A program made the translations under genes and the position numbers. Shown in pieces: positions 25,076 to 33,863 of a stretch of DNA of 64,000 nucleotides. Source of the stretch: Neobacillus nitrireducens (GTDB lineage: Bacteria; Bacillota; Bacilli; Bacillales; Cytobacillaceae); the NCBI RefSeq assembly GCF_030915405.1, contig NZ_CP133262.1:4927001-4991000 (forward strand), given 5' to 3'. The notes under the pieces are model-generated. The model was not told the origin of the DNA. It searched no databases and saw nothing but the letters and a program-made list of their open reading frames with translations. The stretch's first letter is position 1. Every line of letters starts with the position of its first letter.

Positions 25076-25870
25076 ATGGCTGCGCCAAAATTACCGACTC
25101 AACCACCGGGTCCATTCCCTAATCTTCCGGGAATTAACAGCGAGAATTCTTTTCACACCGAGAGGCCGATTCAGTATAAACCAGTTAAAAATGAAGTAAG
25201 AATTTATGTTTGGGAGTTGCCTGTAAGGATTTTTCATTGGTTGAACATGTTCGCTATCATCCTGTTAATGGGGACAGGTGTGTATATTGGGAAACCATTT
25301 TCGGCTGCAATAATTCCAGAAGAAGCCTATTATTCCAATCTTATGGGCTGGATGAGATACATTCACTTTTTTGCCGCATTTCTTTTTACGATCAATCTCA
25401 TCTTTCGTTTGTATTGGGTTTTTAAAGGAAACAAATTTGCGACCTCAAACCCATTAAGATGGCTTTTCTGGAAAGAAGTCTTTGAAACCGTCAAATTCTA
25501 TTTATTTTTGAAAAACAAAAAACCTCATTATGTCGGCCATAACCCATTAGCACAGTTAAGTTATTGGATTTTTATCGGACTCGGCTCTTGGATTGTTATG
25601 TTGACAGGCTTCTATATGTATTTTGAGCCGCAACAAGAATCCTTCTGGGCAAAACTGTTTGTCTGGGTGCCATACCTGTTCGGGGGAGAAAGCTATACAC
25701 TTCGCTCCTGGCATCATTTGGCTGCATGGGGTTTTATGCTATTCACACTTATTCATGTCTACATGGCTTTTCGTGATGATTATCTTGAACGGAATGGTTC
25801 TATCTCTTCCATGTTTTCAGGTTATAAAACAACAACGAGAAAATCTGTAGGTGAAAAAAACAATGAATAG
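25076..25870 (+). CDS. Hydrogenase cytochrome b subunit (HyaC/HupC-like)
   Basis: 264-aa membrane protein with four main hydrophobic segments and haem-ligand histidines in VRIFHWLNMFAIILLMGTG, RYIHFFAAFLFTINLIFRLYW, RSWHHLAAWGFMLFTLIHVY. It accepts electrons from the small subunit and reduces the quinone pool. The 50-residue proline-rich N-terminus (KLPTQPPGPFPNLPG) is longer than in E. coli HyaC. Good GGAGGG ribosome binding site. It overlaps the protease gene by eight bases. Confidence 0.9.
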   Translation: MAAPKLPTQPPGPFPNLPGINSENSFHTERPIQYKPVKNEVRIYVWELPVRIFHWLNMFAIILLMGTGVYIGKPFSAAIIPEEAYYSNLMGWMRYIHFFAAFLFTINLIFRLYWVFKGNKFATSNPLRWLFWKEVFETVKFYLFLKNKKPHYVGHNPLAQLSYWIFIGLGSWIVMLTGFYMYFEPQQESFWAKLFVWVPYLFGGESYTLRSWHHLAAWGFMLFTLIHVYMAFRDDYLERNGSISSMFSGYKTTTRKSVGEKNNE

Positions 25871-26348
25871 ACAAATAGACCAAAAGATTACCATTTTAGG
25901 AATTGGCAACACCCTCTTTTCAGATGAGGGTGTTGGCATTCACCTTTTGCCATTGTTGGAAGAGGCATTAAAAAACTATGATAATATCGAAATTATTGAA
26001 GGTTTGACTGATGGCATGAAATTATTGGGTCCTGTAGAGGATGCGGAAAACTTAATTATCATTGATGCCATCAATGCTGGGAAAGAACCGGGTACAATCA
26101 TCACTTTAGTAGGCGACGAAATACCTGCCTATTTTGGGATTAAAATGTCTATTCATCAGCTTGGATTTCAAGAGGTTTTACTTGCTGCAAAGTTAAGAGA
26201 ACGATATCCAAAACAAATTGTAATGTTCGGGATGCAGCCTACTTCCCTTCAAATGGGGATAGAGTTAACCGAAACAAATCAGAACAAACTTGGGGAGCTT
26301 GCCGAAACAGTCATCAATCAAGTAAAACGTTGGAGAGATGCATCATGA
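25863..26348 (+). CDS. Hydrogenase maturation endopeptidase (HyaD/HybD type)
   Basis: 161-aa protease that clips the large-subunit C-terminal tail once nickel is in place. Nickel-sensing residues are in the expected places: GIGNTLFSDEGVG (Glu), IIIDAINAG (Asp) and SIHQLGFQE (His). The frame extends to GTG 25851, but that codon is within the AGGTG ribosome binding site; ATG 25863 is nine bases after it. ATGA overlap with the next gene. Confidence 0.92.
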   Translation: MNRQIDQKITILGIGNTLFSDEGVGIHLLPLLEEALKNYDNIEIIEGLTDGMKLLGPVEDAENLIIIDAINAGKEPGTIITLVGDEIPAYFGIKMSIHQLGFQEVLLAAKLRERYPKQIVMFGMQPTSLQMGIELTETNQNKLGELAETVINQVKRWRDAS

Positions 26349-26788
26349 GACGGGGCGATTTTCTAAGGGAAATGGCCGGCAGTTTATTTCAAACGGTTAA
26401 GTCTGTCTATGAACCTTTTTTAAGTGAGGATTTGGAGAAGGTCGAAGTGGCAGCAGACCGTGCCCTTGGCATTACTTGGTTTCCTTTAGTGAAAGACAAT
26501 GACGGGGCATCCGAACTAGAAATGAAATTTATCGGTGGAAAACCAGTTATAGTAACACGAAATGGTACGAACATGCAGGCAATGGACGGGGTGTGTCCTG
26601 TATGTTCGAATATTATTATTGTTACAACACTATATTCAACGGGGAAATGTTTGAATTGTCAAAAAGAATACAATTTTAAAACACATACAGGTGATTTACA
26701 GCTTGAATCTTACCCGATAAAAATTAAAGATGATACATGTTTAATCGGTTTTCAGAAGCACAGGAAACAGGGTGAAAAGCATGCATGA
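26345..26788 (+). CDS. Rieske-like protein with a four-cysteine site, hydrogenase accessory
   Basis: 147-aa protein embedded in the hydrogenase operon. Residues about 60-135 follow the layout of a Rieske domain (MQAMDGVCPVC ... GKCLNCQKEYNFKTHTGDLQLESYPIKI), but the two histidine ligands are missing. Instead there are two CxxC pairs, C84/C87 and C102/C105, better suited to a rubredoxin-like iron or a zinc site. The N-terminal 50 residues are helical and unrecognised. It could be an electron-transfer or assembly partner of the small subunit, similar in role to HoxR/HupI (inference). Coupled on both sides (ATGA upstream, eight-base overlap with hypA). Confidence 0.7.
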   Translation: MRRGDFLREMAGSLFQTVKSVYEPFLSEDLEKVEVAADRALGITWFPLVKDNDGASELEMKFIGGKPVIVTRNGTNMQAMDGVCPVCSNIIIVTTLYSTGKCLNCQKEYNFKTHTGDLQLESYPIKIKDDTCLIGFQKHRKQGEKHA

Positions 26789-27140
26789 AATGGCGTTAAT
26801 GGGAGATATCCTCCAGCTAGTCCATGAAGACGCAGCCGAAAAAGGATTGAACAAAATTGAAAAAGTAGAATTAATCGTTGGGGAAATCGCGAATGCCATG
26901 CCTGATGCGCTTCGCATGGCGTTTGCAATTTTTCGTGAGCAAAATCCGCATCTGTTCACAAACCAAGCGGAATTAGTCATTCATTTGGAAGCAGCAGAAG
27001 CAGAATGTATTCTATGTGGTGAAAAATACAGACCAGATCAAAAAATCGCCCTATGTCCAAATTGTAACGTCCCATCCGGGAAAGTGTTAACAGGAGAAAC
27101 ATTTCAAGTTTTGTCATACGAAGGGAGTCTTGAAAAATGA
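26781..27140 (+). CDS. hypA: Hydrogenase nickel chaperone HypA
   Basis: 119-aa nickel-delivery protein. N-terminal MHEMALMGDI supplies the nickel ligand His2; the zinc site is CILCGEKYRP...LCPNC. GTG 26772 is inside the AGGGTGA ribosome binding site, so ATG 26781 is chosen, which also places His at position 2 as required. ATGA overlap with hypB. Confidence 0.95.
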   Translation: MHEMALMGDILQLVHEDAAEKGLNKIEKVELIVGEIANAMPDALRMAFAIFREQNPHLFTNQAELVIHLEAAEAECILCGEKYRPDQKIALCPNCNVPSGKVLTGETFQVLSYEGSLEK

Positions 27141-27796
27141 AGGTAACATTAAGAACTGATGTATTAACCAATAACAACAAGGCCGCTGATTTCAATCGGG
27201 AGCTCTTTGAAAGTACGAATACTTTGGTCGTTAATATAATGAGTTCTCCTGGTGCAGGCAAGACAACTTTGCTGGAAGAAACAGTTAGGGCATTAGCAAG
27301 AAAATATCGTATTGCTGTTATCGAGGGCGATTTGGCGACGGAAAGAGATGCAGACAGGATTCGGGCAATGGGGGCAAGGGCCGTACAAATAAATACCCAT
27401 GGCGGCTGCCACCTTGATGCCAGAATGATTGCTGCTACTCTAGGAGAATTGGATCTAGATGAAATCGATTTATTGTTTATTGAAAATGTCGGCAATCTTG
27501 TCTGTCCATCGGGCTATGACCTAGGTCAGCATCATAAAGTGGCTGTTCTCAGTGTTCCAGAAGGAAATGATAAAATCCCTAAATATCCGCAAATGTTCAT
27601 GCGGACGGAACTCGTCCTATTAAATAAAATCGATTTACTACCATACCTTGATTTTAGTGTGGAAGAAGCACGGAAGGACTTATCGGAAATCAATCCAGAA
27701 TCCATGCTAATCCCGCTTTCCGCAAGAACACAGGAAGGGTTGCATGAGTGGTTCTCTTGGATTGAAGGGGCCTATGCAAAATGCGTACGGCAGTAA
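27137..27796 (+). CDS. hypB: Hydrogenase nickel GTPase HypB
   Basis: 219-aa SIMIBI GTPase that works with HypA to insert nickel. Walker A SSPGAGKTTLLEE near 36-48, GDLATERDADRI, metal-site cysteine in HGGCHLDARM, and base-recognition LLNKIDLLPY. It lacks the N-terminal cysteine or histidine-rich nickel store found in some HypBs. Overlaps hypF by 16 bases. Confidence 0.95.
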   Translation: MKVTLRTDVLTNNNKAADFNRELFESTNTLVVNIMSSPGAGKTTLLEETVRALARKYRIAVIEGDLATERDADRIRAMGARAVQINTHGGCHLDARMIAATLGELDLDEIDLLFIENVGNLVCPSGYDLGQHHKVAVLSVPEGNDKIPKYPQMFMRTELVLLNKIDLLPYLDFSVEEARKDLSEINPESMLIPLSARTQEGLHEWFSWIEGAYAKCVRQ

Positions 27797-30090
27797 AGGT
27801 TGCTGTTCAGGGCAGGGTGCAAGGCGTTGGCTTCCGGCCGTTTGTCTTTCAACTAGCTGATAAATATCATCTCAACGGTACCGTGCAGAATAATATGGAT
27901 GGTGTCAAAATTCATATTGAAGGAGAGTCTGCGGCTATTCAGTTATTTCTAGCAGACTTGAAAAACAAGGCACCGAGATTATCAAAAATCAATGAAATAG
28001 TTGTTAATGGAACCCAACCGGAGAACGCAGAAGACTTTACGATTATTGCAAGTGAGCGGAGCGGGACATCCATGCTTGTTATCCCCATCGACTCGGGGGT
28101 TTGTGAGGATTGTTTAAATGAAATGAATGATCCTAAGGATTTTCGCTATCAATACCCGTTTATCAATTGTACTCAGTGTGGTCCGCGCTACACGATTATC
28201 GAGGAATTACCATACGACCGGCCCTACACATCAATGAAGGAATTTCCGATGTGTGAGGATTGCCGGAAGGAATATGAGGATCCAACGAACAGGCGCCACC
28301 ATGCTCAGCCAATCGCCTGCCCGAAATGTGGACCAAAACTACGATTGTTAGGGAATCATGGAGAAGAGATAGATACTGAGAATCCGCTAGTCGATACAAT
28401 CAAGCTTATAAAAGAAGGATCCATTATCGCCATTAAGGGGCTAGGCGGCTACCACTTGTGCTGCGATGCTCGAAATGAGCGGGCTGTAGTCGAATTGAGG
28501 AGACGAAAAAAACGGCCGTTGCGGCCGCTTGCAATCATGGCTGCTTCGATTTCAGCGGTGGAGCAGCTTGCGGAAGTAGATAATGCAGAGTCTGAACTGT
28601 TGCGGAGTCCTGAAGCACCGATAGTCGTGCTGAAAAAGAGCTGCAAGTATGAGTTGGCACCAAGTGTGGCACCTAATATGGGGACAATTGGTGTCATGCT
28701 TCCTTATACACCGCATCATCATTTACTATTGGCTGACCCGGAGTTATCGTGCCTTGTGATGACTAGTGCGAATCCTTCCGGCTTGCCAATTGTATTCAAA
28801 GACGATGAGGCCATTCTCTACCTAGAGGGCATTGCTGATTATTTTTTGATTAATAACCGCGAGATTCTTCATCCAGTTGATGATTCGGTGGTTCAAATAA
28901 ATGATGGGAAAGTTGATTTCTTCAGAAGGTCAAGGGGCTATGTCCCCGACCCGTTTACAACAACTAGTGATGTGACAGGAATAGTTGCCTTTGGTGGTCA
29001 GCAAAAAACAACGTTTACGATTGGACGAAATGAGCAAATTTTTGTCGGCCCCCATATTGGTGATTTGGAGAATATCGAAACGATTGGCCATTATCAGCAT
29101 GAATTCGAACACCTATTGAGATGGATTGATACACCGAAGAAGATAGCAGTGATTGATGCCCATCCGGGCTATCAAGTTCACAAACTAGCCAATGAATATA
29201 AGTTTACGGATGTCATCGAGGTTCAACATCACCATGCCCATATGGCTGCATGCATCGCTGAACATCAACTTCCTGGTCAGGCATTTGGGATCATTTTAGA
29301 TGGAACGGGGTATGGGCTTGACGGAAAAATCTGGGGATTTGAAATCCTCTATGGAGATGCTGTTGGGTTTGAACGCCTGGCCCATTTACACTATACTCCC
29401 CTTCCAGGAAGTGAAAAATGTATTCGTGAGCCTTGGCGAAATGCAGCTGCCATGCTGATTTCACTTCATGGTAGTAAAGGGGTAGAGCTTGCAAAAGCAG
29501 TTTTTACAGATAAAACCTCAGAGATTAATATTCTAGAAAAGATGATTGAAAGAAATATAAATACTGTTTACGCCGGGACATGCGGCCGACTGTTTGATGC
29601 GGTGAGTGCAATCTGTGGTGTGACAAAAATGTCCAGCTATGACGGGGAAGCGGCCATTCAGTTAGCTGAACTTGCTAATGAACAGATAATCTATCAACCA
29701 TATCCCTTTGACTTAGAGGATAGCAATGTTTTAATAATTGTTTTTTCCAAAATGATAAAAGAAATATGCATGGATGTTCTTGCCGGTATCGACATCCGAA
29801 CAATCAGCGGGCGCTTCCATGAAACCGTTGTGCAGGCAATTGTTGGCGTAATGGTGAGATTAGAAAAGAAAAACCTTGCGGTAAACAGTAATGTGGTTTT
29901 ATCTGGTGGCAGCCTTCACAACAGGTATTTACGGAAGAGAATCCGGGCGGAATTATCGCAAAGAAATTTTCATGTCTATGTACCTGAAAAAGTCCCCTGT
30001 AATGATGGGGGATTATCATACGGCCAATTAGTTGTAGCCGCAGCAAAAAGGAGTGCTAACCAATGTGTGTTGGAGTACCAGCAAAAGTAG
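27781..30090 (+). CDS. hypF: Carbamoyltransferase HypF
   Basis: 769-aa enzyme that converts carbamoyl phosphate and ATP into the carbamoyl group used for the cyanide ligands. Domains in order: acylphosphatase (VQGRVQGVGFRPFVFQ, about 8-23), two zinc fingers (CEDCLNE...CTQCGPRY, CEDCRKEY...CPKCGP, about 105-185), YrdC-like (about 200-385, FRRSRGYVPDPF at its end) and a Kae1-like transferase domain with HHHAHMAACIAEH near 487. Full length, no damage. Overlaps hypC by 28 bases. Confidence 0.96.
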   Translation: MRTAVKVAVQGRVQGVGFRPFVFQLADKYHLNGTVQNNMDGVKIHIEGESAAIQLFLADLKNKAPRLSKINEIVVNGTQPENAEDFTIIASERSGTSMLVIPIDSGVCEDCLNEMNDPKDFRYQYPFINCTQCGPRYTIIEELPYDRPYTSMKEFPMCEDCRKEYEDPTNRRHHAQPIACPKCGPKLRLLGNHGEEIDTENPLVDTIKLIKEGSIIAIKGLGGYHLCCDARNERAVVELRRRKKRPLRPLAIMAASISAVEQLAEVDNAESELLRSPEAPIVVLKKSCKYELAPSVAPNMGTIGVMLPYTPHHHLLLADPELSCLVMTSANPSGLPIVFKDDEAILYLEGIADYFLINNREILHPVDDSVVQINDGKVDFFRRSRGYVPDPFTTTSDVTGIVAFGGQQKTTFTIGRNEQIFVGPHIGDLENIETIGHYQHEFEHLLRWIDTPKKIAVIDAHPGYQVHKLANEYKFTDVIEVQHHHAHMAACIAEHQLPGQAFGIILDGTGYGLDGKIWGFEILYGDAVGFERLAHLHYTPLPGSEKCIREPWRNAAAMLISLHGSKGVELAKAVFTDKTSEINILEKMIERNINTVYAGTCGRLFDAVSAICGVTKMSSYDGEAAIQLAELANEQIIYQPYPFDLEDSNVLIIVFSKMIKEICMDVLAGIDIRTISGRFHETVVQAIVGVMVRLEKKNLAVNSNVVLSGGSLHNRYLRKRIRAELSQRNFHVYVPEKVPCNDGGLSYGQLVVAAAKRSANQCVLEYQQK

Positions 30091-30299
30091 TCAAAAAAAT
30101 GGAATACAGTGCAGTCGTTGATGTGATGGGTTCACAAACCACGGTAGGGATCATTTTTGTTCCTGAGGTCGAGCTTGGTGATTACGTGATTGTTCATGCC
30201 GGTCAGGCGATGAGTATTGTCGATGAAACCTATGCAAAACAAAGTGTGGAAGAATGGAGGAAGCTGGTCCATGCTCGAAATTCTGAAACAGTCCAATAA
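30063..30299 (+). CDS. hypC: Hydrogenase assembly chaperone HypC
   Basis: 78-aa chaperone starting MCVGVPAKV, the invariant Cys2 that carries the Fe(CN)2CO unit with HypD. Overlaps hypF by 28 bases and hypD by 29 bases. Confidence 0.95.
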   Translation: MCVGVPAKVVKKMEYSAVVDVMGSQTTVGIIFVPEVELGDYVIVHAGQAMSIVDETYAKQSVEEWRKLVHARNSETVQ

Positions 30300-31383
30300 C
30301 CCCGAAATTTGTAAACCACTAGTGGCGGCCGTGATTGAAAAAGCAAGAGAATTTCAAGGGAAATTTGGCCGGAGGCCGGCACTCATGGAGGTGTGCGGCT
30401 CACATACGATGTCGCTAGCACGCACCGGCGTGAAGCAATGCTTAAAGGACGATGTCCATTTGATTTCGGGACCGGGCTGCCCTGTCTGCGTGACCGACCA
30501 ACGTTCGATTGACGCCATGATTGCTCTTGCTGAAGAAGAAAACCGGATTATCTGTACGTTTGGCGATATGATGAAGGTTCCAGGATCGAACAAAACCTTA
30601 CTGGATTCTAAGATTGCCGGGAAAGATATCCGTGTCTTGTACGCACCGGTTGATGCGGTAAAGGTTGCCGAGGAGAATCCCGATAAGGAAGTAATCTTTC
30701 TTGGGATTGGTTTTGAAACAACGATTCCAATCTTGACACTGATGGTTGGGGAAGCGGAAAAACGCGGAATTCACAACTTTTCGATTTGGATGACGACCAA
30801 ACTAGTGGAACCTGTACTTCGTTATTTATTAGATGCCGGTGAAGTGAATTTGGACGGCTTCTTACTTCCCGGACATGTATCGATTGTTTTAGGGGAGGAT
30901 TCTTATCAGTATTTAGTCAATGAATATCATATTTCCGGTGTGATTACAGGCTTTGAAACAGCGGAATTACTAATGGGCATATATAAATCAATTGAGTTAG
31001 CACTAACAGGGCAGGCTGCAATTGTTAATAACCATCCTGCGATTGTCAGTAAAACCGGGAATCAAGTGATTCGCCAATGGATGGATAGATATTTAACCAA
31101 ATGTGATGAGGCTTGGCGCGGCATTGGTGTGATTCCAAAGAGTGGACTAGACCTTAAACCGGAATTCGATCAGTATAATGCGAAAAAACGGTTTACCGTG
31201 GAAGTCGGGGAGCCAAGAAAAACGAAGTGCCGCTGTGGTGAGGTCATCCGTGGTTTGATTTCTCCGGATGAATGTCCGCTGTTTGGAAAAGCCTGTCACC
31301 CAATGAATCCTGTGGGACCTTGTATGGTATCGGCAGAAGGCAGCTGTGCAGCCTATTATCAATACATGAGGGAGAGTTTCTAA
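30271..31383 (+). CDS. hypD: Hydrogenase maturation factor HypD
   Basis: 370-aa iron-sulphur protein on which the Fe(CN)2CO group is assembled. Motifs: MEVCGSHTMSLARTG, SGPGCPVCVT, CTFGDMMKVPG, GFETTIP, and C-terminal cysteines CRCGEVIRGLISPDECPLFGKAC for the [4Fe-4S] cluster. The frame is open to 30217, but ATG 30271 has GGAGG ten bases upstream and gives the normal length. Stop and hypE start share a base (TAATG). Confidence 0.95.
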   Translation: MLEILKQSNNPEICKPLVAAVIEKAREFQGKFGRRPALMEVCGSHTMSLARTGVKQCLKDDVHLISGPGCPVCVTDQRSIDAMIALAEEENRIICTFGDMMKVPGSNKTLLDSKIAGKDIRVLYAPVDAVKVAEENPDKEVIFLGIGFETTIPILTLMVGEAEKRGIHNFSIWMTTKLVEPVLRYLLDAGEVNLDGFLLPGHVSIVLGEDSYQYLVNEYHISGVITGFETAELLMGIYKSIELALTGQAAIVNNHPAIVSKTGNQVIRQWMDRYLTKCDEAWRGIGVIPKSGLDLKPEFDQYNAKKRFTVEVGEPRKTKCRCGEVIRGLISPDECPLFGKACHPMNPVGPCMVSAEGSCAAYYQYMRESF

Positions 31384-32384
31384 TGGAGAAATTTATCAGC
31401 TTGGCACATGGTGATGGCGGGGAACTAAGCCACCGCTTAATCAAGGATGTGTTTATAGAAGCATTTGGAGACGGAGATTCCGCCTTGTTTGATGCGGCCT
31501 CTGTCGATATTCCTGTTGGTCGGATTGCTGTTACTACGGATTCCTTTGTAATTAAACCGATTTTTTTTCCAGGTGGATCGATTGGTAAATTAGCTGTCGC
31601 AGGCACCATCAATGACCTTGCAGTAAGCGGCGCCAAACCTTTGTATTTAACTTGCGGTTTTGTCATCGAAGAAGGCTTTCCTATCTCAGATTTACGAAAG
31701 ATTGTCTACGATATGGCGAACGAAGCAAAGAAAACCGGTGTTTCCATCGTCGCCGGTGACACAAAAGTAGTCGAACGAGGCAGTGCCGATGGAGTCTATA
31801 TTAACACAACCGGAATTGGCATCTATGAACCGAACAAGGGTTGCAGCCTTGCGTTTGAAGAAGGGGACACTATCTTGGTGTCAGGCACCATTGGGGATCA
31901 TGGGATTGCGGTTCTTGCAGCCAGAGGTGAGTTAGGCATTACCGTTCCGATTAATAGTGATTGTGCTTCTCTGAATCGAATGCTTGCTGAAGTGTTGGAT
32001 CATACAACAGGTGTCCGAATTATGCGTGACCCGACACGAGGCGGGTTAGCGACGACACTTGTTGAAATCGCTGAGGACTTTCAAGTTACAATGAAAATTA
32101 ACGAACTCGACCTGCCTGTTAGGGAAGAGGTACATGGGGTTTGTGATCTATTAGGATTTGACCCACTGTATTTAGCTAACGAGGGTAAAGCAATCATTAT
32201 CGTGGCCAATCAGGAAAAGGAAAAGGTGTTAGATATATTGCGTGAATACCCTGAAGGCAAGGATGCTGTGGTAATCGGTTCAGTTATTGGAAAAGAAAAA
32301 GGCCAGTTGCTGTTAGAAACACCTCTTGGTTCAAAACGGTTATTAACTAGATTATCAGGAACGATGTTTCCAAGAATATGTTAA
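31383..32384 (+). CDS. hypE: Hydrogenase maturation protein HypE
   Basis: 333-aa PurM-like ATPase that dehydrates the carbamoyl group on its C-terminal cysteine to cyanide. It starts MEKFISLAHGDGGELSHRL and ends in the required PRIC. ATP loops AGTINDLAVSGAKP and SIVAGDTKVVERG visible. Last gene of the operon. The exact 13-mer GGTGTCAGGCACC occurs in the coding sequence (31877-31889), see findings. Confidence 0.95.
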   Translation: MEKFISLAHGDGGELSHRLIKDVFIEAFGDGDSALFDAASVDIPVGRIAVTTDSFVIKPIFFPGGSIGKLAVAGTINDLAVSGAKPLYLTCGFVIEEGFPISDLRKIVYDMANEAKKTGVSIVAGDTKVVERGSADGVYINTTGIGIYEPNKGCSLAFEEGDTILVSGTIGDHGIAVLAARGELGITVPINSDCASLNRMLAEVLDHTTGVRIMRDPTRGGLATTLVEIAEDFQVTMKINELDLPVREEVHGVCDLLGFDPLYLANEGKAIIIVANQEKEKVLDILREYPEGKDAVVIGSVIGKEKGQLLLETPLGSKRLLTRLSGTMFPRIC

Positions 32385-32390
32385 TAAATG

Positions 32391-32416
32391 CCGCCATTCT
32401 ATTAAGAATGGCGGTT
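32391..32416 (+). terminator. Hairpin at the end of the hydrogenase operon
   Basis: Perfect 10-bp GC-rich stem (CCGCCATTCT / AGAATGGCGG), short loop, but only TT before A. It may stabilise the 3' end or terminate weakly. Confidence 0.6.
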
Positions 32417-32508
32417 AAATGCTTTAGTAATCTAAGCAAAATTGGACACTTTTCGATGTCAAAAAGGTGTATAATATATTAAAACGGGTGAAAAAGAGGA
32501 TTGATATT

Positions 32509-32760
32509 TTGTTATTCAAAAGCCTAGAGTTCAAAAATGTTGTTGGACAGAAGGTTAAAGTCGTAGAAATTCCTGTATTGTTGGAAGATAACACTTATAA
32601 ATTTTTGATCCAATTCCGTTTACAGAAGTATGTTACGTCTCTTTACAACGAAAAAAACTTGAAAAAAAGCTACTCCTTTAAAGAGTACTTGAAAAAGGTC
32701 ATGAAATGGCCGGATTATGAACAATTGTTTTTAGTTGGAGAATTAAAGAATAACGCTTAA
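32509..32760 (+). CDS. Hypothetical small protein
   Basis: 83-aa, Lys-rich, no signal or membrane segment; family not recognised. The frame begins at GTG 32467, but that codon overlaps a TATAAT promoter element (32470-32475). TTG 32509 has AAAGAGGA eight bases upstream and is the better start. It has its own terminator. Confidence 0.6.
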   Translation: MLFKSLEFKNVVGQKVKVVEIPVLLEDNTYKFLIQFRLQKYVTSLYNEKNLKKSYSFKEYLKKVMKWPDYEQLFLVGELKNNA

Positions 32761-32769
32761 TTTAATTCG

Positions 32770-32804
32770 AGCATCGTTGGGGGAGGTCCCTAGTGATGCT
32801 TTTT
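32770..32804 (+). terminator. Terminator
   Basis: AGCATC / GATGCT arms with inner GGGG/CCC pairing and four Ts. Confidence 0.7.
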
Positions 32805-32897
32805 ATTATTATAAAAATTAAAAGTGATGGATGTTATTCCCTTCAATAGTAGTTAACTGTATAATACTAAGCAGTACTGGTAGGGAAGTGATTTGTT

Positions 32898-33740
32898 ATG
32901 AGCAAAATTAAAATTGTAACCGATTCAACAATGGACATGCCGATAGAAATGGCTGAAAAGCTTGGGATTGTAGTTGTGCCGTTGTCCGTAATGATAAATG
33001 GAGAAACCTATTTAGATAGAGTAGAAATTCAGCCTGCAGAATTCATTGAAACAATGAAAAACTTAGAAGAATTGCCAAAAAGCTCCCAACCTTCTACAGG
33101 GACCTTCCTTGAAATTTATGACCGGCTTGGGGAAGAAGGCTATGAGGTTTTATCCATTCATATGACAGGAAAAATGAGCGGGACGGTCCGTTCTGCTGAG
33201 AGTGCTGCCCAAATGACGAATACGAAAGTGACTGTTATTGACTCGCTGTTTATCTCGTTGGCACTCCAGTTCCAGGTTAGGGAAGCAGTTAAAATGGCGA
33301 AACAGGGTAAAAGTATGGAGGAAATCATCTCCCGCCTTGAAAAGGTACGGGAACATACTAAGCTCTATATTATGATAGATACGCTGGAGAACATGGTGAA
33401 GGGTGGACGGATTGGTAAGGGAAAGGCCTTTATTGGCTCGTTATTAAATATCAAACCGATTGCTTCACTTGAAGGGGCAGAATACAATCCCGTCACCAAG
33501 GTCCGCAGTCATTCACAAGTGGTTAAATTTTTGGCCAAGCAATTTGCGGAAGATGTTAAAGGGAAAACCATCTTAGGAGCCGGCATTGTTCATGCGGAAG
33601 CATACGAACTATCCGCAAAACTAAAAGCGGCAATTACTGACTTAACCGGGTATAAAGATATTTCGATTGACTATACGGGGCCAACGATTAGCACACATAC
33701 AGGGCCTGGTACAATCGCCTTAATGTATTATTTTGAATAG
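32898..33740 (+). CDS. DegV family fatty-acid-binding protein (copy 2)
   Basis: 280-aa DegV protein: KIVTDSTMDMP at the start, LPKSSQPSTGTFLE, HMTGKMSGTVRSAES, DTLENMVKGGRIGKG and C-terminal TISTHTGPGTIALMY. It is clearly a paralogue rather than a recent duplicate of the copy at 480. ATG start with GGGAAGTG upstream. Monocistronic, ended by a very long hairpin terminator. Confidence 0.92.
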   Translation: MSKIKIVTDSTMDMPIEMAEKLGIVVVPLSVMINGETYLDRVEIQPAEFIETMKNLEELPKSSQPSTGTFLEIYDRLGEEGYEVLSIHMTGKMSGTVRSAESAAQMTNTKVTVIDSLFISLALQFQVREAVKMAKQGKSMEEIISRLEKVREHTKLYIMIDTLENMVKGGRIGKGKAFIGSLLNIKPIASLEGAEYNPVTKVRSHSQVVKFLAKQFAEDVKGKTILGAGIVHAEAYELSAKLKAAITDLTGYKDISIDYTGPTISTHTGPGTIALMYYFE

Positions 33741-33746
33741 AAAGAA

Positions 33747-33795
33747 GGGTGTCAGACACCATGTGAATTTTTCACATGGTGCCTGACACCCTTTT
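33747..33795 (+). terminator. Very long terminator built from a repeated 13-mer palindrome
   Basis: Arms of 21 bases (33747-33767 and 33771-33791) pair with a single mismatch around a three-base loop, then four Ts. Each arm contains a self-palindromic block (GGTGTCAGACACC and GGTGCCTGACACC); the second is the exact complement of a 13-mer found three times elsewhere in the window. Confidence 0.88.
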
Positions 33796-33863
33796 GTTAT
33801 CTCTTGGTTAAAATTAGTTTTATTGGTAATGATAAAAAAAATTAAACAATTAAGGTGTTGCCA

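Noticed and set aside
22475..25425. Antisense and shifted ORFs of 60-82 aa across the hydrogenase genes
   Set aside because: Shadows of strongly coding frames; no ribosome binding sites, no family features.
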